This document shows, in pieces, positions 31,314 through 37,615 of a stretch of DNA of 41,497 nucleotides. The translations under genes and the position numbers were made by a program. The notes under the pieces were generated by a model that saw only the letters and a program-made list of their open reading frames with translations, made no database searches and was not told the origin of the DNA. This DNA is from a virus: positions 1-41,497 of the IMG/VR virus record IMGVR_UViG_3300015265_000208; one strand, 5' to 3'. How positions within the stretch are numbered: the stretch's first letter is position 1; each line of letters begins with the position of its first letter.

Positions 31314-31330
31314 CGTTCATTTTATGAACG
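31314..31330. promoter_or_regulatory. Perfect palindrome before the exported-protein gene
   Basis: CGTTCAT and ATGAACG around TTT form a perfect 7-bp inverted repeat 14 bp before the start codon and right before its AGGAGG. The half-site differs from the TCA[G/C] dyads of the immunity operators, so a different regulator is likely. On the minus strand CATAAAAT within it could serve as a -10 element. Confidence 0.6.
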
Positions 31331-31344
31331 TTAGATAAACGGAA

Positions 31345-31374
31345 TTGACAGATGGTCAGAATTTCTGTTGCTAT
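31345..31374 (+). promoter_or_regulatory. Rightward PL-like promoter
   Basis: TTGACA at 31,345-31,350 is a perfect -35 box. A -10-like TGCTAT lies 18 bp downstream at 31,369-31,374. The first operator-like dyad lies between the boxes and the second over the expected start of transcription, so a bound repressor would block it. It should drive the right operon through to the integrase. Confidence 0.65.
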
Positions 31375-31414
31375 GTTGGTCAGATTTTCTGACCATGGAT
31401 TCACGTTTTGTGAG
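31354..31414. promoter_or_regulatory. OL-like operator cluster at the rightward promoter
   Basis: Three dyads: GGTCAGAATTTCTGTTG (31,354-31,370), GGTCAGATTTTCTGACC (31,378-31,394) and TTCACGTTTTGTGAG (31,400-31,414). Core centres are 24 and 21 bp apart. The same two sub-types, TCAG...CTGA and TCAC...GTGA, occur in the cro/cI cluster. The arrangement over a -35/-10 pair mirrors lambda OL. Confidence 0.72.
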
Positions 31415-31453
31415 CAGCCGGTCGGCCTTCGCAAAACGCCATCCAAGAATGCC

Positions 31454-31774
31454 ATGTCGGCAGGGGAGTTCGGTGCCATGCTCGAACGCGAAATGAAACA
31501 CATGCCAGGTCGGTTCCGGCGCTGCCGTTGCAGCAAAGAGCCGCGCCACGTCCAGTCCACGGGCCGTAGCAGCCGCGAGCCGGTCATCACGCTCGCCGAG
31601 GCACGCACGCAGCGTGATTCGCAGCGTCACCGCCTTGAATGCGCTTGCGGCGCCGTCACCGCCCGCCACGCAACGCTCGACCAGGCAGAAGCTCAGTGGG
31701 GCAGCGACTACGCTCAGCTGGCGTTGCCGGCCCGCACCACGACGCGGCGTGCTCGCAAGCAGAGGGCTTCCTGA
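31454..31774 (+). CDS. Small Cys-containing protein, first gene of right operon
   Basis: About 106 residues, starting MSAGEFGAMLEREMKHMPGR. It has CRCSKEPRHV and LECACGAVTARHATLDQAEA, which could hold a metal. The stop overlaps the next start (TGATG), supporting the frame. The start is uncertain: an upstream in-frame ATG at 31,352 lies within the operators, before the expected transcript start, so the ATG at 31,454 is preferred, with only a weak AAGA before it. Confidence 0.5.
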   Translation: MSAGEFGAMLEREMKHMPGRFRRCRCSKEPRHVQSTGRSSREPVITLAEARTQRDSQRHRLECACGAVTARHATLDQAEAQWGSDYAQLALPARTTTRRARKQRAS

Positions 31775-32052
31775 TGGACTTTCGCTATCTCTCCGTCAGC
31801 GAGACCGCGATCACGGCGTGCGAGGCGCGTGGAAGCGTGTTTACGTCATGCGTCCCGCCCAACACCAGGGCGCAAATCGATAGCGACCGCCTCGCCGTCA
31901 CACTCAGCTTCGGCCCGATGCGTCTCGAAATGACTCCAACCGAGGCGATTGAGATCGGTAACGCAATGATCGAAGCAGCGCACCACTTCCGTGCGCACGC
32001 GCACGAGCTGCTCAGCCAGACCGAAGTCGTCAGCGAGGACGTCGCCGCATGA
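31774..32052 (+). CDS. Hypothetical 92-residue protein
   Basis: Begins MDFRYLSVSETAITACEARG and has a beta segment (LAVTLSFGPMRLEMTPTEAI) followed by a helix (AMIEAAHHFRAHAHELLSQT). It is coupled at both ends: TGATG with the gene before, ATGA with the 23-codon frame after. Family unknown; such short proteins crowd the PL-type operons of lambdoid phages. Confidence 0.6.
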   Translation: MDFRYLSVSETAITACEARGSVFTSCVPPNTRAQIDSDRLAVTLSFGPMRLEMTPTEAIEIGNAMIEAAHHFRAHAHELLSQTEVVSEDVAA

Positions 32053-32120
32053 ACGGCATTCGCATCGTCACCGCCCTCTTCGTTGTCACCGCCCTCGACC
32101 GCTTCATGGGGTTGCCATGA
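32049..32120 (+). CDS. 23-residue hydrophobic microprotein
   Basis: The ATG overlaps the stop of the gene before it (ATGA) and its own stop overlaps the next ATG in the same way. The peptide MNGIRIVTALFVVTALDRFM plus GLP is hydrophobic enough to lie in the membrane. Exact fit at both ends suggests real translation, either as a product or as a coupling device. Confidence 0.45.
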   Translation: MNGIRIVTALFVVTALDRFMGLP

Positions 32121-32404
32121 ATATCGCCGCCGCACCGTCGCTCCGCCGCTTGGGCATCGTCCAGTTCGACCTCGCCGACATGCTGGTCAACCCAGCGCGG
32201 TACGCGCCCATCGTTGAGCGCATGGCGATCGTCCGCGCTGACGTCGATCTCAGCACCAACCGCGTCTCGTACTTGGTTTGGGACGCGTCGTTCGGCCGCG
32301 TGCCGGAGTGCGAGCGCCCGCCCCGGTACGAGGTAACCGTATTTGACGGCCGCCTCATGTTCTCGCTTCACCAGGAGCCCACGTTCGCCGCCGCGTCGAT
32401 GTAA
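32117..32404 (+). CDS. Hypothetical 95-residue protein
   Basis: Begins MNIAAAPSLRRLGIVQFDLA and continues as an alpha/beta protein (VRADVDLSTNRVSYLVWDAS; PPRYEVTVFDGRLMFSLHQE). The ATG overlaps the microprotein stop. It is followed by a 114-nt gap with the branched RNA candidate. Family unknown. Confidence 0.6.
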   Translation: MNIAAAPSLRRLGIVQFDLADMLVNPARYAPIVERMAIVRADVDLSTNRVSYLVWDASFGRVPECERPPRYEVTVFDGRLMFSLHQEPTFAAASM

Positions 32405-32414
32405 CGCGGCTCTT

Positions 32415-32491
32415 GTCAGCGGCCCGTCCTACACGGAACCCCTGCCGTGTTCTGCGGTGCCCCCTTCACCGCCGAGGGGCGGGCCGCTGAC
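32415..32491 (+). ncRNA. Candidate structured RNA: three-way junction
   Basis: A perfect 12-bp outer stem (GTCAGCGGCCCG at 32,415-32,426 with CGGGCCGCTGAC at 32,480-32,491), extendable by three pairs including a G-U, encloses two perfect 6-bp hairpins: ACACGG/CCGTGT (32,431-32,450, loop AACCCCTG) and GCGGTG/CACCGC (32,454-32,472, loop CCCCCTT). It lies between two coding regions, 27 nt before the next ATG. A cis-regulatory leader, a processing site or a small RNA are possible. GC-rich DNA makes chance hairpins common, but the nested perfect set is unusual. Confidence 0.5.
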
Positions 32492-32518
32492 CAGACCTCT
32501 TCCTTGCCGGAGCTCGCC

Positions 32519-32641
32519 ATGTCGCCAGCACCATCGCTTCCCACTCTCCAACCGCTGTTCGAACGCCATGGCTGGTACGTCGGCCTGTTTATCGGTCTGG
32601 CCGTGTTCGCCATCGCCGCCGACCTGGTGTCGCCGGCATGA
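32519..32641 (+). CDS. 40-residue single-span membrane protein
   Basis: MSPAPSLPTLQPLFERHGWY is followed by VGLFIGLAVFAIAADLVSPA, a single membrane helix reaching the C-terminus. GGAG precedes the ATG at 32,519. A longer version from 32,447 would read through the branched RNA region and is less likely. The stop overlaps the next small membrane gene (ATGA). Confidence 0.55.
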   Translation: MSPAPSLPTLQPLFERHGWYVGLFIGLAVFAIAADLVSPA

Positions 32642-32763
32642 GCTACGCCATTCGCTGGTGGCTTACCGCGCCGATGTCGGGCGCTAAGGCCACTGCTCTC
32701 GTCCTCGGCGTCTGGCTCGCCATCGCCGCCCTTGTCTCGATGCCTAGCATCGCGACTCATTGA
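32638..32763 (+). CDS. 41-residue single-span membrane protein
   Basis: Starts by ATGA overlap with the 40-residue membrane protein. MSYAIRWWLTAPMSGAKATA leads into a helix LVLGVWLAIAALVSM and ends PSIATH. Two tiny coupled membrane proteins in tandem suggest a two-component membrane factor (antiholin, exclusion or stress peptide); which one cannot be told from sequence. Confidence 0.5.
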   Translation: MSYAIRWWLTAPMSGAKATALVLGVWLAIAALVSMPSIATH

Positions 32764-32781
32764 TCTTTGGAGTTACCGCCC

Positions 32782-33036
32782 ATGAGCAAGTTTTCCCTCG
32801 GAAAGACGCTGCGCGACACCGTCAGCGGTTTCGAAGGTGTTGCAGTCGCACGCGTCGAATACCTCAACGGCTGCATTCAGTACTGCATCCAGCCGCCCGC
32901 GAAGGACGGTCGCTTGCCCGATGGCGTTTACCTGGACGAGCACCAGCTCGTAGAGATCGGTGAGGGCGTCTCCATTGAGGCATCCGGTACCGGCGGACCC
33001 TCGCGCCACGTCCCGCCCGCTGCGTACCGCGGCTGA
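32782..33036 (+). CDS. Hypothetical 84-residue protein
   Basis: Begins MSKFSLGKTLRDTVSGFEGV and forms a small beta protein (VARVEYLNGCIQYCIQPPAK; LPDGVYLDEHQLVEIGEG). This pattern, a short beta-barrel like protein with a D-x-Q-L-V motif, is common in phage accessory operons. GGAG precedes the ATG at 32,782. Function unknown. Confidence 0.65.
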   Translation: MSKFSLGKTLRDTVSGFEGVAVARVEYLNGCIQYCIQPPAKDGRLPDGVYLDEHQLVEIGEGVSIEASGTGGPSRHVPPAAYRG

Positions 33037-33047
33037 TCAACTCCCCG

Positions 33048-33067
33048 CCCCGTGGAGAAGCACGGGG
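33048..33067 (+). other. Intergenic hairpin
   Basis: CCCCGTG and CACGGGG enclose the loop GAGAAG, 11 nt after a stop codon. There is no T run. The remaining bases up to 33,147 show only short, weak pairings before the AGGAG of the next gene. A role as mRNA 3'-end protector is possible. Confidence 0.5.
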
Positions 33068-33147
33068 CACACGTAAGCTGCTTGGCGATACCCGCTGCAG
33101 CAACCAAAGGAAGGCGGCTTTCTTGTCCCGAAGCACCAGGAGACACC

Positions 33148-33393
33148 GTGGCTAACAAAAGCATCGTGATTTACGGACCGCAGCAGTGCGGCAAGACGAC
33201 GAACGCGGAGCAGCTCCGCGAGACATACCGACTCGACCGCGTGGTGGACGACTGGGATGGCAAGGACTTCGAAGACGAAGGCGTGCTGTACCTCACCAAC
33301 CTCGACGCGACCGACTTGGACCTTCACCTGCGGCACCGCCGCGCCCACCCCTATAGCACCGCCATGCTGGCCGTGCGGAGCGACGCACCATGA
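33148..33393 (+). CDS. Small P-loop protein
   Basis: 81 residues from a GTG start with AGGAG at good distance. SIVIYGPQQCGKTTNAEQLR near the N-terminus is a Walker A motif (G-x4-GKT). RVVDDWDG, then GVLYLTNLDA, may supply Walker B-like acids. It is far shorter than a normal kinase or ATPase domain, so it may be a nucleotide-binding regulator or need a partner. ATGA overlap joins it to the next gene. Confidence 0.65.
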   Translation: MANKSIVIYGPQQCGKTTNAEQLRETYRLDRVVDDWDGKDFEDEGVLYLTNLDATDLDLHLRHRRAHPYSTAMLAVRSDAP

Positions 33394-33743
33394 GCGAGAA
33401 CAACAACGCTATCCAGCTCTTCGAAGACCTCGACGCGGGTGTTTTCGTGCAGCGTCTCGACGCCGCGCTCAACGCCGTCGCCCTCGGTGTCACAACTGAG
33501 GGCCGCGATGGCGAAGTCATCATCAAGATGAAGCTGAAGCAGATCGGCTCCAGCAGCCAGATCAACGTCGTCCACCAGATCAAGTACACGCAGCCCACCG
33601 CGAAGGGCCGCGTCGTCGAAGAGGCGACGACCAGCACCCCGGTCCATGTCGGCAAGGGCGGGCGCATGTCTTTGTTCCCCGAAACGCAGCCGCGTCTCTT
33701 CGCCGACGAGCCGCGTGGCGTTAGCGCCGACGAGAACCAGTAA
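33390..33743 (+). CDS. Hypothetical 117-residue protein
   Basis: Begins MSENNNAIQLFEDLDAGVFV and continues with an antiparallel pattern (GEVIIKMKLKQIGSSSQINV; VHQIKYTQPTAKGRVVEEAT). Proteins of this kind often stand directly before DUF2303/YfdQ genes in phage recombination-type operons. It overlaps the P-loop gene by ATGA. Function unknown. Confidence 0.65.
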   Translation: MSENNNAIQLFEDLDAGVFVQRLDAALNAVALGVTTEGRDGEVIIKMKLKQIGSSSQINVVHQIKYTQPTAKGRVVEEATTSTPVHVGKGGRMSLFPETQPRLFADEPRGVSADENQ

Positions 33744-33770
33744 CCCTCACCCGCCCCGAAAGGAACCACT

Positions 33771-34589
33771 ATGGATCGCTCCGCCATCGAAGCCCTCAGC
33801 GAGCTCACGCTCCGCGCTGACGGCAATCGCCATCTGGATACCGCCACCCCGACCGTCATCCTGCACGGCGAAAGCGGCGAGACCATCGTCTCGCTGGAGA
33901 AGTTCGGCGCTGGCCGCGCGCGCTACCGCGGCCACTACACCACCACCAGCCTGTCGTCGTTCATCGCCACGGTCCTCGACACGACGGAAGAAAAGTCCGT
34001 CGGCTTCATCGAGCCGTCCGCGATGATGGCCGTCGTCTACTTCAACCTGGGCACGGCCGCCAACCCGGGCCACGGTGATCACCTGGCATCGCTCACGCTG
34101 AAGAAGACCGCCGCGTACGCCGCCCTGCTCAACTTCGTCGGCCGCCCGCACAAGCAGCGCGCACTGGCCGAGTGGATCGAGGACTGGCGCGAGTTCCTGA
34201 CGCCCGTCTCTGACGGTAAGCCGACGGGTGCCACCATCGCGAAGGTGATCGCGGCCGTGCGCGATATCACCGTCACCACGGCTGGTGAAGTGAACAAGGT
34301 CGAGCGCGATATGGGCTCGTCCACCAGCGCCATGGCGCGTGTTGACGCCCAGAGTCAGCACGTGCTCCCCGAGGGCTTTCTCTTCGAGACGGAGCCGTAC
34401 GCCGGTCTGCCCAAGCGCGTGTTCGAACTGCGCTTGGGTGCCATCACCAGCGACAAGGATCTCGCGCTCACCTTGCGTATCCAGCAGGCCGAAAGCCAGG
34501 CCGAGAAGATCGCGCAGGACTTCGAAACCGTCCTGACCGAAGGCCTCGGCGACAAGGTCACGTTGTCCATCGGCGAATTCAAGCTCTAA
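33771..34589 (+). CDS. DUF2303/YfdQ family protein
   Basis: 272 residues. Hallmarks of the family are LHGESGETIVSLEKFGAGRA and RYRGHYTTTSLSSF near the start, VGFIEPSAMMAVVYFNLG, GHGDHLASLTLKKTAAYAAL and WIEDWREFL, and a beta-rich C-terminal part (LEGFLFETEPY-like segment; VFELRLGAITSDKDLALTLR). The family is widespread in prophages and its function is not established. AAGGA precedes the ATG. It is the best conserved product of the right operon. Confidence 0.85.
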   Translation: MDRSAIEALSELTLRADGNRHLDTATPTVILHGESGETIVSLEKFGAGRARYRGHYTTTSLSSFIATVLDTTEEKSVGFIEPSAMMAVVYFNLGTAANPGHGDHLASLTLKKTAAYAALLNFVGRPHKQRALAEWIEDWREFLTPVSDGKPTGATIAKVIAAVRDITVTTAGEVNKVERDMGSSTSAMARVDAQSQHVLPEGFLFETEPYAGLPKRVFELRLGAITSDKDLALTLRIQQAESQAEKIAQDFETVLTEGLGDKVTLSIGEFKL

Positions 34590-34599
34590 CCCAACCCAC

Positions 34600-34621
34600 G
34601 CCGCCGGCAGATACCGGCGGC
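34600..34621 (+). other. Intergenic hairpin before a ribosome site
   Basis: GCCGCCGG and CCGGCGGC enclose CAGATA in the 42-nt gap after the DUF2303 gene, with AGGAGG starting right after the right arm. The stem resembles the one at 14,044-14,067. No T run follows. It could limit translation of the next gene or guard the 3' end of the previous message. Confidence 0.55.
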
Positions 34622-34631
34622 AGGAGGCCCT

Positions 34632-34943
34632 ATGCACCCGCGTCCGACCGGCCACATCGCCGCCAACCTCGACGTCCTCGCGATCGCCATGCATCGCCGC
34701 ATCACGCACTCAACGGTGCGCGATATCCACGTGGCATGGGTCAACGACGACGGCTGCGTCTTCATGGCGACCGACGGCAGCGCTGCCGCGAAGGCCGTCA
34801 CGGTCCACGCACCGGACCAGGTGTTCCAGCGGTACCGCAAAGCACCCGGCCTCGGCCGGCCCGAAATTCTTGAAGACTTGGCCGAAGCGCGGCTGGCGTA
34901 TGCACGCCGCTCGCTGCAGGCGGCAGAGGTCTCTTCCCCATGA
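34632..34943 (+). CDS. Hypothetical 103-residue protein
   Basis: Begins MHPRPTGHIAANLDVLAIAM and reads as alpha/beta (STVRDIHVAWVNDDGCVFMA; GRPEILEDLAEARLAYARRS). AGGAGG before the ATG is strong. Its stop overlaps the HNH gene start (ATGA). Family unknown. Confidence 0.6.
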   Translation: MHPRPTGHIAANLDVLAIAMHRRITHSTVRDIHVAWVNDDGCVFMATDGSAAAKAVTVHAPDQVFQRYRKAPGLGRPEILEDLAEARLAYARRSLQAAEVSSP

Positions 34944-35641
34944 CAAAGAGCCGCGGACTGGTGAAACGCGTCCCTTGGACAGCGGCAGACGACGCGATTC
35001 TTCGCGCCCGCTATCCACACGAAAACACGCGGGAAGTGGCAGCCAGCCTGGGCCGCCCCGCAAGCGCGACCTACCAGCGCGCAGCAAAACTCGGTTTGTC
35101 GAAGACGGAAGCCTTTTACACCAGCGACCGAAGTGGCCGCGTTCAGCGCGGCAAACAGGATCCGCGCATGCGGTCGACGCAGTTCAAGAAGGGCACAACG
35201 CCGCCCAACAAGGGCCTCCGACGTCCCGGCTATGCACCTGGTCGCATGGCTGAAACGCAGTTCAAAAAGGGCGCTATGACGGGAGCCGCACAGCACAACT
35301 ACCTGCCCATCGGCAGCGAGCGCATCAGTAAGGACGGCTACCTCGAACGAAAGGTGACCGATGACCCAACACTTACACCTGCAAGGCGATGGATTGCCGT
35401 CCATCGACTCGTGTGGTCGGAAGCGAACGGCCCAGTACCTCCCAGTCATGCCGTCACGTTCCGCCCCGGTCGACGAACTACGGAGTCGGCATCCATAACG
35501 CTGGACGCCCTGGAACTGGTGAGTCGACGGCAACTCATGCTCCGAAATAGCTACCACACGAACTATCCCAAGGAAGTCGCCCAGCTGATCCAGCTAAAGG
35601 GCGCTTTGCAACGAAAGATCAACCGGAGGGAACGCTCATGA
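34940..35641 (+). CDS. HNH-type endonuclease with N-terminal DNA-binding domain
   Basis: 233 residues. The N-terminus (PWTAADDAILRARYPHENTR; EVAASLGRPASATYQRAAKL) is a SANT/GcrA-like helix-turn-helix. Two FKKG-type arms follow (TQFKKGTTPPNKG and TQFKKGAMTG), the usual linker of phage HNH proteins. The nuclease region reads WIAVHRLVWSEANGPVPPSH, then AVTFRPG; the second His of the usual H-x-[V/D]-H-H motif is not evident, so activity is uncertain. Phages use such enzymes as homing or packaging nucleases. ATGA overlap at both ends shows it is part of the operon and not a recent free-standing insertion. Confidence 0.75.
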   Translation: MTKSRGLVKRVPWTAADDAILRARYPHENTREVAASLGRPASATYQRAAKLGLSKTEAFYTSDRSGRVQRGKQDPRMRSTQFKKGTTPPNKGLRRPGYAPGRMAETQFKKGAMTGAAQHNYLPIGSERISKDGYLERKVTDDPTLTPARRWIAVHRLVWSEANGPVPPSHAVTFRPGRRTTESASITLDALELVSRRQLMLRNSYHTNYPKEVAQLIQLKGALQRKINRRERS

Positions 35642-35892
35642 AAAATAAGATGTCAGATGTTCGAGACCACCTGGTTGCGATGCTCGAGCAACTCGGCGAT
35701 CCGGAAGTTTCCGTCGAAGTCGTGGAGCGTGCGAAGGCGACGGCTCTCGTGGCTGGCACGTATATCAGTGCAGTGAAAACGGAGATCGACGCTCTACGGC
35801 TTGCCGACGACATCGGCAAACTGCCGTCAGCCGTCGAGCCTATCGCGGCGCCGGAAGCGAAAGTCGTCGGCTTTGAGAGGCGCGCGGGCTAA
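35638..35892 (+). CDS. Hypothetical 84-residue helical protein
   Basis: Begins MKNKMSDVRDHLVAMLEQLG and has a second helix (VVERAKATALVAGTYISAVK). The pattern, with an A-x-x-I-A-G-T-[Y/L] type stretch, is that of small helical proteins common in Gram-negative prophages. ATGA overlap before it and TAATG overlap after it. Function unknown. Confidence 0.65.
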   Translation: MKNKMSDVRDHLVAMLEQLGDPEVSVEVVERAKATALVAGTYISAVKTEIDALRLADDIGKLPSAVEPIAAPEAKVVGFERRAG

Positions 35893-36752
35893 TGGTCATG
35901 AACAACGCGCACTCATCCGTTCTCTGCATCTACCACGGCAACTGCGCCGATGGCTTCACCGCCGCGTGGGCCGTGCGCAAGGCGCTCGGCAACGACGTCG
36001 AGTTCCATGCTGGCAAGTACGGTGCGGCACCGCCCGACGTCGCCGGTAAGACCGTCTACATCGTCGACTTCAGCTACCCGCGTGATGTCCTCGAGGCAAT
36101 GGCTGCGGTCGCCCAGCAGATCATCGTGCTCGACCATCACAAGACGGCCAAGGAGGCGCTCGACGGGCTGTCGATCGGCAACCTCATCGTCGTGTTCGAC
36201 ATGGAGCGCAGCGGTGCACGGATCGCCTGGGACTACTTCTTCCCGTACGACGAGCCGCCGCGCCTGCTGCAGCACGTGGAAGACCGCGACCTTTGGCGGT
36301 TCGAAATCGACGGGACACACGAGGTGCAGGCTGCGCTCTTCAGCTACGCCTACGACTTCGCCACCTGGGACAGGTTGATGGCGTCCGATCAGGCCCTCGA
36401 AACCCTGTACCACGACGGCATCGCGATCGAGCGCAAGCACCAGAAGGACGTCGCGGAGCTTGTGGCCGCCTTCCGCTATCGCATGGTCATCGGCGGCCAC
36501 GATGTCCCGGTGGCGAACCTGCCTTACACGCTTACCAGCGATGCAGGCGGGCTCATGGCTGAGGGCGAGCCGTTTTCCGCGTGCTACTGGGACACGGCGT
36601 GCGGGCGGACCTTCAGCCTGCGCAGTCGCGAAGGCGGCCTGGACGTCGCTCTCGTCGCGCAGCAGTACGGCGGCGGTGGGCACCGCGGCGCAGCTGGCTT
36701 CCGCGTGCCGTTCGATCACCCGCTCGCGAGCGGCACCACGGAGGGCCTCTAA
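35892..36752 (+). CDS. DHH/DHHA1 family phosphoesterase
   Basis: 286 residues. IYHGNCADGFTAAWAVRKAL is the first metal-binding motif, VYIVDFSYP the second, and IVLDHHKTAKEA the DHH motif; YGGGGHRGAAGFRVP near the C-terminus is the DHHA1 GGGH signature. All core metal ligands look present, so it should hydrolyse phosphodiesters such as short oligoribonucleotides, phosphoadenosine phosphate or cyclic-dinucleotide products. It is coupled to its neighbour by TAATG. Its job in the phage is unknown: nucleotide salvage, or removal of signal nucleotides used in host defence, are both possible. Confidence 0.85.
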   Translation: MVMNNAHSSVLCIYHGNCADGFTAAWAVRKALGNDVEFHAGKYGAAPPDVAGKTVYIVDFSYPRDVLEAMAAVAQQIIVLDHHKTAKEALDGLSIGNLIVVFDMERSGARIAWDYFFPYDEPPRLLQHVEDRDLWRFEIDGTHEVQAALFSYAYDFATWDRLMASDQALETLYHDGIAIERKHQKDVAELVAAFRYRMVIGGHDVPVANLPYTLTSDAGGLMAEGEPFSACYWDTACGRTFSLRSREGGLDVALVAQQYGGGGHRGAAGFRVPFDHPLASGTTEGL

Positions 36753-36754
36753 CC

Positions 36755-37165
36755 ATGGATACCCCCGTCCGCCCCATCTTCGATCCTCGTTTCATGCCGG
36801 CCCGTAACAGCGAAGGCTTCGTCCACCATCCCGATCTCGACGATCGCTGGGGGCATCCGCTGCTGGGTGAGGAATACATGGATACCCTGAAACTGGCCGA
36901 GGCTGGATTCGCTTGGGACTGGTGCGACATGGACGGCGACGTGCCGGACGAAGAGTTGGAGGCCATGTCCGATGCCTGCGATTGCACCGGTTGGACGCCG
37001 CCTGATCGGTCGGCTGACAGCTGGCAGCTCGTGGCGATCTACGACACCGAAGACGGCCCGCGCGCGTTCTACATCCGTCCGATCTCAGGCGACCAGCAGG
37101 CAGGGCACATCGCCAAGGAACGGAAGGCGATGACCGACTTGGCCGACCAGCGGAAGCGCCGCTGA
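36755..37165 (+). CDS. Hypothetical 136-residue acidic protein
   Basis: Begins MDTPVRPIFDPRFMPARNSE. It is rich in Asp, Glu and Trp (FAWDWCDMDGDVPDEELEAM; DCTGWTPPDRSADSWQLVAI) and ends in a basic helix. The acidic character could mimic DNA, as many phage anti-restriction proteins do, but that is only suggestion. It starts 2 nt after the DHH gene and overlaps the next by TGATG. Confidence 0.6.
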   Translation: MDTPVRPIFDPRFMPARNSEGFVHHPDLDDRWGHPLLGEEYMDTLKLAEAGFAWDWCDMDGDVPDEELEAMSDACDCTGWTPPDRSADSWQLVAIYDTEDGPRAFYIRPISGDQQAGHIAKERKAMTDLADQRKRR

Positions 37166-37347
37166 TGAAGCCGACCACCGACCGCCCCGAAGCGTGCGCG
37201 ATCGACGGCAAGGTCCACGTCTTCGTCGGTGGCTACCACCAGGTGATGTCGGTTGAAGCTGCCGAACGACTCACCACACAAATCACCGCTGCCATCGCCA
37301 AGGCGAAGGCGAGCGCCAGCGAGGCACCCCATGAAGATCACATTTGA
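37165..37347 (+). CDS. Hypothetical 60-residue protein
   Basis: Begins MKPTTDRPEACAIDGKVHVF and has a beta hairpin followed by a helix (VMSVEAAERLTTQITAAIAK). The TGATG start overlap and 17-nt overlap with the next gene show tight packing. No family recognised. Confidence 0.55.
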   Translation: MKPTTDRPEACAIDGKVHVFVGGYHQVMSVEAAERLTTQITAAIAKAKASASEAPHEDHI

Positions 37348-37615
37348 GGGCGCGCAAGACTTCGAGGCCGAGCACAAGGCGGTGGACTGGTGCCGTGCGC
37401 GCGGTATCTCGGTTGGCCAAATGCAGGGCCCTGCGCCCCGTGGCCTCTTGTTCGGGAACTACCTCATTTCCAAGTGGCGCGGCATGTCGCTCGCCGAGAA
37501 GCGCCAGTTGCACGGGACCATCGATGGCCCCGGACGCATGGGCCCCGTCACCGTAACCATCAAGCCCGAGTTTGAGCACCTGCTCGCCGGCGCTATCGAG
37601 GAATCGAAGGCATGA
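37331..37615 (+). CDS. Hypothetical 94-residue protein
   Basis: Begins MKITFEGAQDFEAEHKAVDW and includes GISVGQMQGPAPRGLLFGNY and WRGMSLAEKRQLHGTIDGPG. The mix of a short strand, a helix and a Met-Ser-Leu-Ala-Glu segment is seen in small phage accessory proteins. It overlaps the gene before it by 17 nt and the next one by ATGA. Confidence 0.6.
   Translation: MKITFEGAQDFEAEHKAVDWCRARGISVGQMQGPAPRGLLFGNYLISKWRGMSLAEKRQLHGTIDGPGRMGPVTVTIKPEFEHLLAGAIEESKA

Noticed and set aside
31352-31453. N-terminal extension of the first right-operon gene from ATG 31,352, and a 33-codon frame from ATG 31,395
   Set aside because: The first start lies upstream of the expected transcript start and within operators; the second has no ribosome site and no coupling.
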